Assembly: GCA_031426815.1 (NCBI GenBank)
Contig: JASJPG010000015.1
Location: 1 to 64,000 of the forward strand
Direction of reading: 5' to 3'
DNA: 64,000 nucleotides
Source of the DNA: PFJX01 sp031426815
Lineage (GTDB): Bacteria; Pseudomonadota; Gammaproteobacteria; Burkholderiales; Thiobacillaceae
The translations under genes and the position numbers were made by a program. The notes below the pieces were generated by a model, which was not told the origin of the DNA, made no database searches, and saw only the letters and a list, made by a program, of their open reading frames with translations. Below are positions 18,894 to 27,531 of this stretch, one piece after another. Numbering within the stretch: the first letter of the stretch is position 1; each line of letters begins with the position of its first letter.

Positions 18894-19078
18894 TGCTGGC
18901 GATTCGCATCTTCCTGATCGTGATCGGCGGCGTGCTGGTGGTGAGCCTGCTCGGCTACGCCATCAGCCGTGATCCGCGCTGGCTGCGTTTCGCTGGACTC
19001 GGCCTGAAAGCGGGCCTGGCGCTGGTCGCGCTGCTGATGCTGGTGCTGTTGCTGGAACGCCTGGTATTGGTACTTTGA
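18893..19078 (+). CDS. Small two-helix membrane protein, unknown function
   Basis: A 61-residue protein whose ATG overlaps the lpxC stop (TGATG), so it is probably translated by coupling. It consists of a hydrophobic segment at about residues 3-22 (IRIFLIVIGGVLVVSLL), a short charged turn (SRDPRWLR) and a second hydrophobic segment at about residues 36-58. No catalytic motif is seen. I do not recognise a named family. The coupling to lpxC suggests an envelope role, which is inference only. Confidence 0.7.
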   Translation: MLAIRIFLIVIGGVLVVSLLGYAISRDPRWLRFAGLGLKAGLALVALLMLVLLLERLVLVL

Positions 19079-19117
19079 GCGTTTCCTCAACCCTCATGAA
19101 CAAGGCAGGGAGCGCAC

Positions 19118-20761
19118 ATGCTCGATGACTACAACCTGCGTGCGCTGGTCGTCGACGATCTGGCCGCCATGCGCTCGATGATGAAGGCCCAGCTTGCCAG
19201 CCTGGGCGTGGTCAAGGTTTCCGAAGCGCCCAATGCCGCCGTCGCCATTACCAAGATACGCGCCGAGAAATTCGATCTGCTGCTGCTCGATTACTACCTG
19301 GGCGACGCCACCGACGGCCAGCAACTGCTCGAACTGATTCGCAGCGAAAAACTGATCGCCAGCAGCGCGTTGGCCGTCATGGTGACCGCCGAAACCGCCT
19401 ACGGTTCGGTCGCACAGGTGGCCGAGCACTCGCCGGATGCCTATCTGCTGAAACCGTTTACCGCCGACAAACTGTACGCGCACCTGTTGCCGGTCATCGA
19501 GCGCAAGCTGGGCGGTCGCCGGGCGGGCAAGAAGACGCCCGGCCTGAAACCGATTTACGACCTGTTCGATGCCGGCCGCTTTGACGCCGTGATTACGCTG
19601 GTCGACGCGTATACCGAACGCGAGGGCATGCGCGCCGACACCGCCCGCCTGAAAGGCGACGCGCTGATCGAACTGGGCGATTACGTGCATGCGCTGACCC
19701 ACTACAAACAGCTGGAAGAGCAATTCGCCTGGGCGGCGCTCGGCGTTGCGCGAGTGCAAGCGCATTTGCACCAGACCGAAGCGGCCATCGCCACGCTGGA
19801 GCAACTGGTGGCCGAGTCGCCCAAATATCTGCACGCGGCGGATGTGCTGGCCGAGTCCTATCTGAAAGCCAACCAGCCGGAAAAAGCGCTGGCACTGCTC
19901 GAATCCGCCTGCGCCAGCTCGCCGACGGTGCATCGCATGCGCGCAACCGCGCAGCTGGCCGAACAGGTCGGCGACGACGCCCGCGTCGTGCATTGGTCGT
20001 GCAAGGTGGTCGACGCCAACAAATTCGCCGTCGCGCAGGATTTCACCGATCACGCCCGTCTGGTGCGCAGCCTGGTCAAGTCCGGCCAGATGGACAAGGC
20101 GATCTCGACCGTCGTGCGCTTTGAAAACGAGTTCCCCGGGGCCAAACAGTCGGCCAGCGTGCAGGCCAGCAAGGGCTATGTCCTGGCCAAGCAGATCGAG
20201 AAGGACAAGCTTGAACTGGACACGCTGCCGGACAGCATCAAGTCGCGGCGCTTGCCGTTATTGGCCGAGCGGGAAGCGCGCCTGCAAAGCCTGGTGACCT
20301 CGCTGGCCGATTTCGAATCGAGCCCGAAGGAAACCGTGTTCGTCAGCGAAGCCTACCTGGCGGCAGGACTGCGCGAGCAGGCGGTGGAATCGGCCGCAAC
20401 GGCATTGGCCCACGGGCAACGCCTGTTGCACGGCATGGATGCACCCGACTGGCTGGAAGCGGTGCAAGCGCAAGCGGTTGCGAAAACCAAGGCGCGCATC
20501 CTGGATGGCCTCAATCTGCTGCGTGCCAACAAGACCAGGGAAGCCTTGCAGCTGTTCATGGCATTGGTGGAACATACGCCGCCCGACCTCACCGCCCAGT
20601 TGCTGGCCAACGTGGTGACCACGATCGTCGCGCTCCGGCAGAAAGGTCAGAATGTGACCGAATTCTTGCCGACAGCGCGGGTTGCGCTGGCGCGGCTGCA
20701 GGAAAACTATCCAGACTATGAACGTCTGCCCGGACTCATCGCGTCATTCGGGGAGAGCTGA
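19118..20761 (+). CDS. CheY-like receiver fused to a long TPR-type region
   Basis: A 547-residue cytoplasmic protein. Residues 1-120 form a response-regulator receiver with the acidic pair D13-D14, phospho-acceptor D58 in LLLLDYYLG, T90 and K112 in LLKPF. The remaining roughly 400 residues are helical repeats of TPR type (for example ALTHYKQLEEQFAWAALGVARVQ) with no DNA-binding or enzymatic output domain. It probably works by phosphorylation-controlled protein contacts. No histidine kinase lies nearby. GGCAGGG upstream is a possible ribosome site. Confidence 0.85.
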   Translation: MLDDYNLRALVVDDLAAMRSMMKAQLASLGVVKVSEAPNAAVAITKIRAEKFDLLLLDYYLGDATDGQQLLELIRSEKLIASSALAVMVTAETAYGSVAQVAEHSPDAYLLKPFTADKLYAHLLPVIERKLGGRRAGKKTPGLKPIYDLFDAGRFDAVITLVDAYTEREGMRADTARLKGDALIELGDYVHALTHYKQLEEQFAWAALGVARVQAHLHQTEAAIATLEQLVAESPKYLHAADVLAESYLKANQPEKALALLESACASSPTVHRMRATAQLAEQVGDDARVVHWSCKVVDANKFAVAQDFTDHARLVRSLVKSGQMDKAISTVVRFENEFPGAKQSASVQASKGYVLAKQIEKDKLELDTLPDSIKSRRLPLLAEREARLQSLVTSLADFESSPKETVFVSEAYLAAGLREQAVESAATALAHGQRLLHGMDAPDWLEAVQAQAVAKTKARILDGLNLLRANKTREALQLFMALVEHTPPDLTAQLLANVVTTIVALRQKGQNVTEFLPTARVALARLQENYPDYERLPGLIASFGES

Positions 20762-20826
20762 AGTGTCTGTTCACCCGCCGTTGGCGAAAGTTCGCAATGA
20801 ACCTATTTCGCGCAGTTGCCGATGCT

Positions 20827-20886
20827 GTAGGAGCGCCTTCCAAGGCGCGATGCCCGGAACAATCGCGCCTTGGAAGGCGCTCCTAC
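20827..20886. repeat. Perfect 60-bp GTAG-type palindrome
   Basis: Two perfect 25-bp arms, the first beginning GTAGGAGCGCCTTCCAAGG (20827-20851) and the second its exact reverse complement (20862-20886), flank a 10-base loop. The GTAG-GAGCG head resembles the GTAG class of REP elements mobilised by RAYT-type transposases. It fills most of the gap between the receiver-TPR gene and the next small gene. The rest of that gap (20762-20956) shows no other feature. Confidence 0.85.
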
Positions 20887-20956
20887 GCGTGGCGCCGACA
20901 CTCACCCGGTGGGTGACGCGACAAAAAAACACACATGACCCACTGAGGTTTCCAGG

Positions 20957-21202
20957 ATGAATGATCTGAACAGCCTCGCCGCACTGGGCCTGACTTTACC
21001 CAGCCCAGCCTATCTGTTTGGCCTCATCCTGTTCGGGATTACCGGTTACGCCGCTTATCGCTATGGCAGGAAAACCGCATTGGCGAAACCCAAGTGGATC
21101 GGCATCGCCCTGATGTTGTACCCGTATGCCATTTCCGAAACCTGGTTGCTGTATCTCGTCGGCGCCGGCTTGTGCGTGGCGTTGTACGTCTATCGCAAGT
21201 AG
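20957..21202 (+). CDS. Small membrane protein, unknown function
   Basis: An 81-residue protein with a hydrophobic segment at about residues 16-36 (PSPAYLFGLILFGITGYAAY), a basic linker (RYGRKTALAKPKW) and a second hydrophobic region at about residues 48-78. The start is supported by AGGTTTCCAGG upstream. No named family is recognised. It lies alone between a REP palindrome and hemF, on the same strand. Confidence 0.65.
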   Translation: MNDLNSLAALGLTLPSPAYLFGLILFGITGYAAYRYGRKTALAKPKWIGIALMLYPYAISETWLLYLVGAGLCVALYVYRK

Positions 21203-21277
21203 GCGAAGCGCGCGCGTCGAACGCGGGCGGGCACGCGAATCCAGCTAAAATTCGGCAACTTTCCGCAGGCAAACACC

Positions 21278-22207
21278 ATGAATACCGAGCGCGTCAAAGA
21301 ATTCCTCCTCGAACTGCAGCAGCTCATCGTCGAACGCATGCAGCAGATCGACGGCAAGACGTTCCGGCGCGATGGCTGGGAGCGGCCTGAAGTCAATGGC
21401 GTCATCGGCGGCGGCGGCCTGTCCTGTCTGGTCGAGGAAGGCAATGTGCTGGAACGCGGTGGCGTCAATTTCTCGCATGTGATGGGCGACAAATTGCCGC
21501 CCTCCGCTTCCGCGCATCGGCCGGAACTGGCCGGGCGACGCTGGCAGGCGATGGGTGTTTCGCTGGTGATGCATCCGCGCAATCCGTACGCGCCGACCAC
21601 GCACATGAACGTGCGCTTCTTCGTCGCGGAAAAGGACGGCGAGGAACCGGTCTGGTGGTTCGGCGGCGGCATGGATCTGACGCCTTATTACGGTTTCGAG
21701 GAAGACGCGGTGCACTTCCACAACATGTGCAAACGCTCGCTCGATCCGTTCGACAGCGGCTATTACCCGCGCTTCAAACAATGGTGCGACGAGTATTTCT
21801 TCCTCAAGCATCGCAACGAACCGCGCGGCATCGGCGGCATCTTTTTCGATGACTTGTCGGCGGGCGGCTTCGAACATTGCTTCAACCTGATCGAATCGGT
21901 CGGCGATCATTTCCTCGCCGCCTATGTGCCGATCCTCGAACGCCGCGTCGACCTGCCGTATGGCGAGCGCGAACGCGATTTCCAGGCCTATCGACGCGGC
22001 CGTTATGTCGAATTCAACCTGGTGTTCGACCGCGGCACGCTGTTCGGCCTGCAATCCGGCGGCCGCACCGAATCCATTCTGATGTCGATGCCGCCGATCG
22101 TGAAATGGCGCTACGACTGGCACCCCGAAGCGGGCAGCGAGGAGGCGCGGCTGTATAGCGACTTCCTGCGTCCGCGCAATTGGCTGGAAGTCCCGCCGGG
22201 AGCGTGA
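21278..22207 (+). CDS. hemF: Oxygen-dependent coproporphyrinogen III oxidase HemF
   Basis: Converts coproporphyrinogen III to protoporphyrinogen IX using O2 in haem synthesis. The 309 residues show the family blocks GGGGLSCLVEEGNVLERGGVN, GVSLVMHPRNPYAPTTHMN, WWFGGGMDLTPYY, FFDDLSAGGF and GRYVEFNLVFDRGT. Length and motifs are complete. The oxygen-dependent enzyme shows the host is capable of aerobic growth. Confidence 0.97.
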   Translation: MNTERVKEFLLELQQLIVERMQQIDGKTFRRDGWERPEVNGVIGGGGLSCLVEEGNVLERGGVNFSHVMGDKLPPSASAHRPELAGRRWQAMGVSLVMHPRNPYAPTTHMNVRFFVAEKDGEEPVWWFGGGMDLTPYYGFEEDAVHFHNMCKRSLDPFDSGYYPRFKQWCDEYFFLKHRNEPRGIGGIFFDDLSAGGFEHCFNLIESVGDHFLAAYVPILERRVDLPYGERERDFQAYRRGRYVEFNLVFDRGTLFGLQSGGRTESILMSMPPIVKWRYDWHPEAGSEEARLYSDFLRPRNWLEVPPGA

Positions 22208-22211
22208 CTGC

Positions 22212-22267
22212 GTAGGGTGCGCTGGGCGCACCGATCAACCTGCACCGGTGCGCACGACGCACCCTAC
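22212..22267. repeat. GTAGGGTGCG palindromic repeat
   Basis: An imperfect inverted repeat opening with GTAGGGTGCGCTGGGCGCACC and closing with CGCACCCTAC, 56 bases in all. It fills the gap between hemF and the large penicillin-binding protein. It belongs to the same GTAG-headed group as the elements at 20827, 46891 and 54851, but with a different stem sequence. Confidence 0.8.
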
Positions 22268-22281
22268 AACCCATAACAACC

Positions 22282-25200
22282 ATGCCTGACGCCACGATAC
22301 CGATCCCAGACGAAGAGAATTTGCCGCCCAAGAAACCGCAACGCCATCCCTGGTTGTGGGCATTCCTGGGCGTGCTGATTCTGGCCGGCGCCGTGGTGGC
22401 CGCCTATGAACTGATCGCCTCGCCGTTCCAGGCCATGGTGCTGGCCGGATATGGCAAGAAGCTGACGTTCCAGAGCGAAGCCGGCGAGAACGCTGGTCTG
22501 CGCACGCCGAAGGCCGGGCCGTACGACATCCGCCTCGGCTATGTCGGGTTGCCCGAATACGTTCGGCGCCTGAAGGAACAGGGCTTCGAGGTGACGCAAC
22601 AGGCGCGGGTCTCGCCCGACATGGCGCGCATCGATGACTTCGGCCTGTTCATGCCTTACAAGGAAAAATCGGTGGCCGGGTTGAGCCTGCACGATTGCCG
22701 CGGCGATGTCATGCACGACAGCCCGCACCCCAGCCACGCCTATGCCGATTTCAAGGCCGTGCCGGCGGTGATTGCCAACACCCTGCTGTTCATCGAAAAC
22801 CGCGAACTGCTCGACCCCAATCATCCGCAGCGCAACCCGGCAGTGGAGTGGGACCGGCTCGGCCAGGCCGTGCTGGAGAAGGCATTGCAGGCGATCGACC
22901 CGTCGCGCAACGTACCGGGTGGTTCGACCCTGGCGACGCAGATCGAGAAATACCGGCATTCGCCCGAAGGTCTGACCATGACCGCCAGCGACAAGCTGCG
23001 CCAGATGGCTTCCGCTTCGTTGCGCGCCTATCTGGATGGCGAAGACACGCGCGACAACCGCCGCCGCATCGTGCTGGATTACCTGAACACCGTGCCGCTC
23101 GCCGCCGCGCCCGGTTTCGGCGAGGTGAACGGCGTCGGCGACGGCCTGCACGCCTGGTTCGGCCTCGACTTCGATCAGGTCAATCGTCTGCTCAAGACGC
23201 CGCATCCGACCCCCGAGGCGGCGCGCGCCTACAAGCATGTGCTCGGCTTGCTGATCTCGCAGCGCAAACCGTCCTATTACCTGCTCGCCGGCCGCCAGCA
23301 GCTGAATACCGCGGCCGACTCGCATCTGCGTCTGCTGGCCGAAGCGAAGGTCATCACGCCCGCCTTCCGCGATGCGGCGATTCGCGAACACATCACCTTT
23401 CACAGCAACGGCAAAAAGAAGAACAACGACGGCCAGTACGTCGAAAACAAGGCGGCCAATTCGCTGCGGGCCGAGTTGTCCGGCCGTCTCGGCGTACCGC
23501 GTCTGTACGACCTGGACCGCCTCGACGTCTCCGCCAGCGCCACCTTGCATGCGCCGACGCAACGCGCGGTTGCCTCCTTCCTGCGCCGCCTGTCCGACCC
23601 GGTCGTGGTGGAGGCTGCCGGCCTGTATGGCCATTACCTGCTCGAACCCGAGAACGACCTGAGCAAGCCGATCTACAGCTTCACGCTGTACGAGAACACC
23701 GACGATGGCGCGTTGTTGCGCGTGCAGGCCGACAACCTGAATCAGCCGTTCGACATCAATAAGGGCGCCAAGCTGGACATGGGCTCTTCGGCAAAACTGC
23801 GCACCTTGATCACCTACCTGCAACTGATCACCGAACTGCACACCAAGTATTCCGGCCTGAGCCGCGCCGAACTCTTCAATTTGAAGGTGGCGGACAAGGA
23901 TCTGCTGTTGCAATGGGTGGTGCAGTACCTGGCGAACAGCACGGACAAGACGCTGACGCCGATGCTGGAAGCGGCCATGTCGCGGCCCTATTCGGCCAGC
24001 CCGGCGGAATCGTTCTTCACCGGCGGCGGCGTGCATCGCTTCTCCAACTTCCACCACGACGACGATTTCAAGGTGATGGACATGTGGGAGGCGACGCGCA
24101 ACTCGGTCAACCTGCCCTTCATCCGTCTGATGCGCGACATCGTGCGCCACTTCATCTACCGCGACCCGAAAGGCGCGGCGCAGATACTGGCTGACCCGGA
24201 CGACCCGCGCCGCGACGTTTACCTGAAGCAGTTCGCCGACAAAGAAGGCAAGTCGTATCTGGCCCGCTTCATCAAGAAATACAAAGGGCTCAAGCCGGAA
24301 GAGGCGACCTCGGCCATGCTCAACCACCTGACCGCCAACCCGAAACGGCTGGCAGCGGTGTATCGCTATCTCGACCCTCTGGCCGACATCTCGACCTTCA
24401 CGACGTTCATCAAGAGCCGCATGAACAACCCGGCCGCGTTCGACGAAGGCGACTTCCAGTATCTGTTCGATACCTACGGCCCGGATAAATTCGACCTGTC
24501 GGACCGCGGCTACATCGCCCAGATTCATCCGCTCGAACTCTGGCTGGTCGGCTATCTGCGCGCGCATCCGACGGCAGGCTGGAGCGAGATCGTCGATGCC
24601 AGCGCCAATCAACGCATCGAGGTGTACGACTGGCTGCTCAACACCAGCCACAAGAACGCACAGGACATCCGCATCCTGTCGCGCCTGGAAATCGAGGCGT
24701 TCCAGGAACTGCACAAACGCTGGCGGCGCCTGGGTTATCCGTTCGGCAGCCTGGTGCCGTCCTACGCCACCGCCATCGGCTCCTCGGCCGACCGGCCCGC
24801 GGCGCTGGCCGAACTGATGGGCGTGATTGCCAACGACGGCGAGAAACTTGCACCGGTGACGCTGACGCGGGTCGAATTCGCGGCCGGCACGCCTTACCAC
24901 ACGGTCATGAAGCGCAAGCGGCAAGCCGCCGAAAGCATCTTCCCGGCGGAAATCGCGCTGGTGGTGAAGAAGGCCCTCGCCAACGTGGTGCAGGAAGGCA
25001 CGGCGCGCCGCCTGCGCGGATCTTTCGCGCTGGGCGATGGCACGACCTTGCCGATCGGCGGCAAGACCGGCACCGGCGACCACCGTCTCGAGGTCTATGC
25101 CGCCAACGGTACGGTGATCGAATCGAAAGTCATGAACCGCACCGCGACCTTCGCGTTCTATCTGGGCACGCGTTTCTTCGGCGTGATGACCGTGTTCGTG

Positions 25201-25689
25201 CCGGGCGAAGCGGCCGGCGACTTCCACTTCACCAGCGCCATCGCCGTGCAGATCGTGAAGGACATGGAACCGGCCTTGCGGCCGCTGGTGCTGGGCAATG
25301 AAAAACCCGAACCGGGCTGGGAAGAACTGGCCACCGCCTTCGATGCGGAAACCGCCATACCACTCGGTGCACCGCCCAAAGCCAGTGCCCTGCCGCCGCC
25401 CGGCTCACCGCTTGCGGCACCGACACCGGCGCCAGCGCAACCTGCGGCCGCCGTCCCGGCCAAACCGGTCGCGCCCGCAGCCAAACCGAAACCGCCGGTA
25501 AAACCCGTCGCCAAACCGGCTCCGGTCGAGCCGAGCGAACCTCCGCCGGCGCCGCCGCCACCGCAAGTCGACAAGCCCGATCCGCTGCCACCGCCGGCGG
25601 CACCGCCGCCGCACAAAGCGGCGCCGAAGGAAAGAAAAACCAACACCTGGCTCCCGGCCGAAGGTGAAGGCTTCGACTTCATGCGCTGA
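22282..25689 (+). CDS. Large bifunctional class A penicillin-binding protein (GT51 + transpeptidase)
   Basis: A peptidoglycan glycosyltransferase/transpeptidase of 1135 residues. It has an N-terminal transmembrane helix (about residues 21-43). The GT51 domain has catalytic E172 in LLFIENRELLD, GGSTLATQIEKYRHS and RRRIVLDYLNTVPLA. The transpeptidase domain has S502-S-A-K505, S608-V-N610 and K928-T-G930. The interval from SxN to KTG is about 320 residues, far longer than in ordinary class A enzymes. The last 110 or so residues form a Pro/Ala/Lys-rich tail. A short proline-free end (NTWLPAEGEGFDFMR) closes the protein. It is a PBP1A-type paralogue of uncertain subfamily. Confidence 0.9.
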   Translation: MPDATIPIPDEENLPPKKPQRHPWLWAFLGVLILAGAVVAAYELIASPFQAMVLAGYGKKLTFQSEAGENAGLRTPKAGPYDIRLGYVGLPEYVRRLKEQGFEVTQQARVSPDMARIDDFGLFMPYKEKSVAGLSLHDCRGDVMHDSPHPSHAYADFKAVPAVIANTLLFIENRELLDPNHPQRNPAVEWDRLGQAVLEKALQAIDPSRNVPGGSTLATQIEKYRHSPEGLTMTASDKLRQMASASLRAYLDGEDTRDNRRRIVLDYLNTVPLAAAPGFGEVNGVGDGLHAWFGLDFDQVNRLLKTPHPTPEAARAYKHVLGLLISQRKPSYYLLAGRQQLNTAADSHLRLLAEAKVITPAFRDAAIREHITFHSNGKKKNNDGQYVENKAANSLRAELSGRLGVPRLYDLDRLDVSASATLHAPTQRAVASFLRRLSDPVVVEAAGLYGHYLLEPENDLSKPIYSFTLYENTDDGALLRVQADNLNQPFDINKGAKLDMGSSAKLRTLITYLQLITELHTKYSGLSRAELFNLKVADKDLLLQWVVQYLANSTDKTLTPMLEAAMSRPYSASPAESFFTGGGVHRFSNFHHDDDFKVMDMWEATRNSVNLPFIRLMRDIVRHFIYRDPKGAAQILADPDDPRRDVYLKQFADKEGKSYLARFIKKYKGLKPEEATSAMLNHLTANPKRLAAVYRYLDPLADISTFTTFIKSRMNNPAAFDEGDFQYLFDTYGPDKFDLSDRGYIAQIHPLELWLVGYLRAHPTAGWSEIVDASANQRIEVYDWLLNTSHKNAQDIRILSRLEIEAFQELHKRWRRLGYPFGSLVPSYATAIGSSADRPAALAELMGVIANDGEKLAPVTLTRVEFAAGTPYHTVMKRKRQAAESIFPAEIALVVKKALANVVQEGTARRLRGSFALGDGTTLPIGGKTGTGDHRLEVYAANGTVIESKVMNRTATFAFYLGTRFFGVMTVFVPGEAAGDFHFTSAIAVQIVKDMEPALRPLVLGNEKPEPGWEELATAFDAETAIPLGAPPKASALPPPGSPLAAPTPAPAQPAAAVPAKPVAPAAKPKPPVKPVAKPAPVEPSEPPPAPPPPQVDKPDPLPPPAAPPPHKAAPKERKTNTWLPAEGEGFDFMR

Positions 25690-25694
25690 GCAGA

Positions 25695-25727
25695 AAAGGA
25701 AAGGGCCGCTGAGCGGCCCTTTCCTTT
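25695..25727. terminator. Bidirectional intrinsic terminator
   Basis: A perfect 15-bp stem, AAAGGAAAGGGCCGC (25695-25709) and GCGGCCCTTTCCTTT (25713-25727), with a TGA triloop. It is A-rich on one side and T-rich on the other. It lies between the convergent penicillin-binding protein and ankyrin genes and can serve both. Confidence 0.9.
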
Positions 25728-25746
25728 AGCAAACAGAGGAAACGGG

Positions 25747-26343
25747 TCAGTGCATCGGCCGTTTCATGAAGTTGACCACCTTCGCCTCGCTCGCCATGCC
25801 GGCCTTCGTGCCGCAGGCGCCGGCACTGCTGCTGCCGTCGCCGGTGGCCATGACGTAGCCTTCAGCCTCATGCAGCAGGTTGATCACGTCGACGAAGAAA
25901 CGCTCCTTCACCATTGCCAAAGCGGTACGGCCGCCATCGTTGGTCGCTTTCACTTCCGCACCGGCCTTGAGCAGCACTTCGCAGACCGCCGCCTCGCCGC
26001 CGCCGGCCGCCAGCATCAACGGGGTCAGCCCGTAATAGATGCGTGCATTCACATCGCCGCCGGCATCGGCCAGCGCCTGCACGACCTGAGCGTAACCACA
26101 GTCTTTTTCGTGGTTGTAGGCCGCCTTGAAGATCGGCGTCCAGTCCTTGGCGTCCTTGGCGTTGGCATCGGCACCCGCAGCGAGCAACGCCTTGACGGTA
26201 TCGAGATGGCCTTGCTGCGCTGCCAGATGCAGCGCCGTGCCGCCTTCCGCGTCGGTGCTATGCACATCGGCGCCGGCGGCGAGCAATTCGACCACTTTGG
26301 CGGTTGCGCCGGCCTCGGCGGCTGTTAACAGTTCTGCGGACAT
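25747..26343 (-). CDS. Ankyrin-repeat protein
   Basis: A 198-residue protein built from about five ankyrin repeats, with clear units such as GGTALHLAAQQGHLDTVKALLAAGADANAKD split over residues 34-64 and YYGLTPLMLAAGGGEAAVCEVLLKAGAEV around residues 104-132. A glycine/serine-rich linker (TGDGSSSAGACG) and a basic end follow. There is no signal peptide, so it is probably cytoplasmic and protein-binding. The partner is unknown. An AGGAG ribosome site precedes the ATG. Confidence 0.88.
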   Translation of the reverse strand: MSAELLTAAEAGATAKVVELLAAGADVHSTDAEGGTALHLAAQQGHLDTVKALLAAGADANAKDAKDWTPIFKAAYNHEKDCGYAQVVQALADAGGDVNARIYYGLTPLMLAAGGGEAAVCEVLLKAGAEVKATNDGGRTALAMVKERFFVDVINLLHEAEGYVMATGDGSSSAGACGTKAGMASEAKVVNFMKRPMH

Positions 26344-26436
26344 GATAATTCTCCTGAGTTGAATACCCGACTATTGTAATCAACCATTCGGTTGTGTGTC
26401 ATGCCGTGCGTGATTCACGGCCGACCCTGCACCTTT

Positions 26437-26458
26437 GTGCGAATGAATTCGCACCTAC
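26437..26458. repeat. Short GTAG-headed hairpin repeat
   Basis: GTGCGAAT (26437-26444) and ATTCGCAC (26447-26454) form an 8-bp stem with a two-base loop. It is followed by CTAC, so the minus strand reads GTAGGTGCGAAT. It lies between the cNMP/rhodanese gene end and the ankyrin start. Nothing else is seen in 26344-26492. Confidence 0.6.
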
Positions 26459-26492
26459 GACACCCGGTTTCGGCAGGCGGGGAGCATGTCGC

Positions 26493-27524
26493 TTAGCCGG
26501 CGCCGGTCTTGCTCAACGCAGCCAGGCCGCCGTCCAGCACGCGCGCGTCGAAACCGCGCTGGGTCAGCAGAAACGCTGCGGCGGCGCTGCGGCGGCCGCT
26601 CTGGCAAAACAGAATATAGGTGCGCTTGCGGTCGAGGCCGTTGGCTCGCAGGCGCAACAGGTAGAGCGGCAGATTGCTGCTGCCCTTCAGGCTGCCTTCC
26701 TTGAATTCCGCTTCCAGGCGCACGTCGATCAGTTGCGCGCCCTGCTTGATCAACAGCGCGCCCTGCGCGAGGTTGACGCGATGCACCAGCGGTTCGCGCA
26801 ACAAGGTGTCGAAATCCGCGGCGGGCAGGCGCATCAGTTCGCCGTCGCTGGCCATGGTGACCGTGGCGTTGCGCGGGTCGCCGGAAATCAGGGCTTCCTC
26901 GCCGAAGCCCTGGCCGGCCTGCAGTTCGGCCAGCGTGATGACTTTTCCTTCGCCGACGCTGCGGGAAACGCGGGCGCTGCCGGAACGGATCAGATAGTAG
27001 TAATCGCCGACATCGCCCTGCCTGACGATGACTTGCCCGGCCGCGACCGGCATCGTCTCGAAACGGCCGAACAGCGTATGCAGATTGCCCGGCGGCACTT
27101 GCGCAAACGCCGGATTGCTCAACAGGTCGAACATCCATTGCGGATCGTCGCCGTCGAACTCGGTGACTTCGTAGGCGGTAGCCTGATCGCGCGCGACGAG
27201 ATGATCGAGATCGTCGTCGGAAAAACTGACCAGTGTGCACGGCGTGCGGGCGATACAGCTATAGGCGCGCGGCTTCAGGCGCGAGAGCGGATGGCGTGCG
27301 GTTTCGCTGCCCGCTTTCACCAGCAACGGTGCACTGCCGCTTTCCGAGTCGAGCGCGACCTCGCCGGCGAGCAGATAGAAACTGCGCTCGTCTTCCGCGC
27401 CTTTGCGAAACAGCAGGCGACCCGCTTCCAGATCGAGCTTGGCCGCGAGGGTTGCCGCCTGCGCCAGCGCATCGCCGGACAGATCGGAAAGTGGAATGAA
27501 CTGCGCCAGCGCCTGTGCCGTCAT
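26493..27524 (-). CDS. Two cyclic-nucleotide-binding-like domains fused to a rhodanese domain
   Basis: A 343-residue cytoplasmic protein. Two cNMP-type beta-barrel domains lie at about residues 10-110 (GRLLFRKGAEDERSFYLLAGEV) and 130-245 (GQVIVRQGDVGDYYYLIRSGSA, then GFGEEALISGDPRNATV). The C-terminal rhodanese domain has the active-site loop FCQSGRRS with catalytic C307. No helix-turn-helix is seen, so this is not a Crp-type transcription factor. It probably couples ligand sensing to sulfur or redox transfer. It follows ubiD by seven bases, in the same direction. Confidence 0.85.
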   Translation of the reverse strand: MTAQALAQFIPLSDLSGDALAQAATLAAKLDLEAGRLLFRKGAEDERSFYLLAGEVALDSESGSAPLLVKAGSETARHPLSRLKPRAYSCIARTPCTLVSFSDDDLDHLVARDQATAYEVTEFDGDDPQWMFDLLSNPAFAQVPPGNLHTLFGRFETMPVAAGQVIVRQGDVGDYYYLIRSGSARVSRSVGEGKVITLAELQAGQGFGEEALISGDPRNATVTMASDGELMRLPAADFDTLLREPLVHRVNLAQGALLIKQGAQLIDVRLEAEFKEGSLKGSSNLPLYLLRLRANGLDRKRTYILFCQSGRRSAAAAFLLTQRGFDARVLDGGLAALSKTGAG

Positions 27525-27531
27525 CGTGGTT

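Noticed and set aside
22264..25227. Very long open frame (987 codons) antisense to the penicillin-binding protein gene
   Set aside because: GC-rich third positions open the opposite strand. The translation is low-complexity and rich in Arg, His, Gln and Val, with no domain, while the plus strand has complete catalytic motifs.
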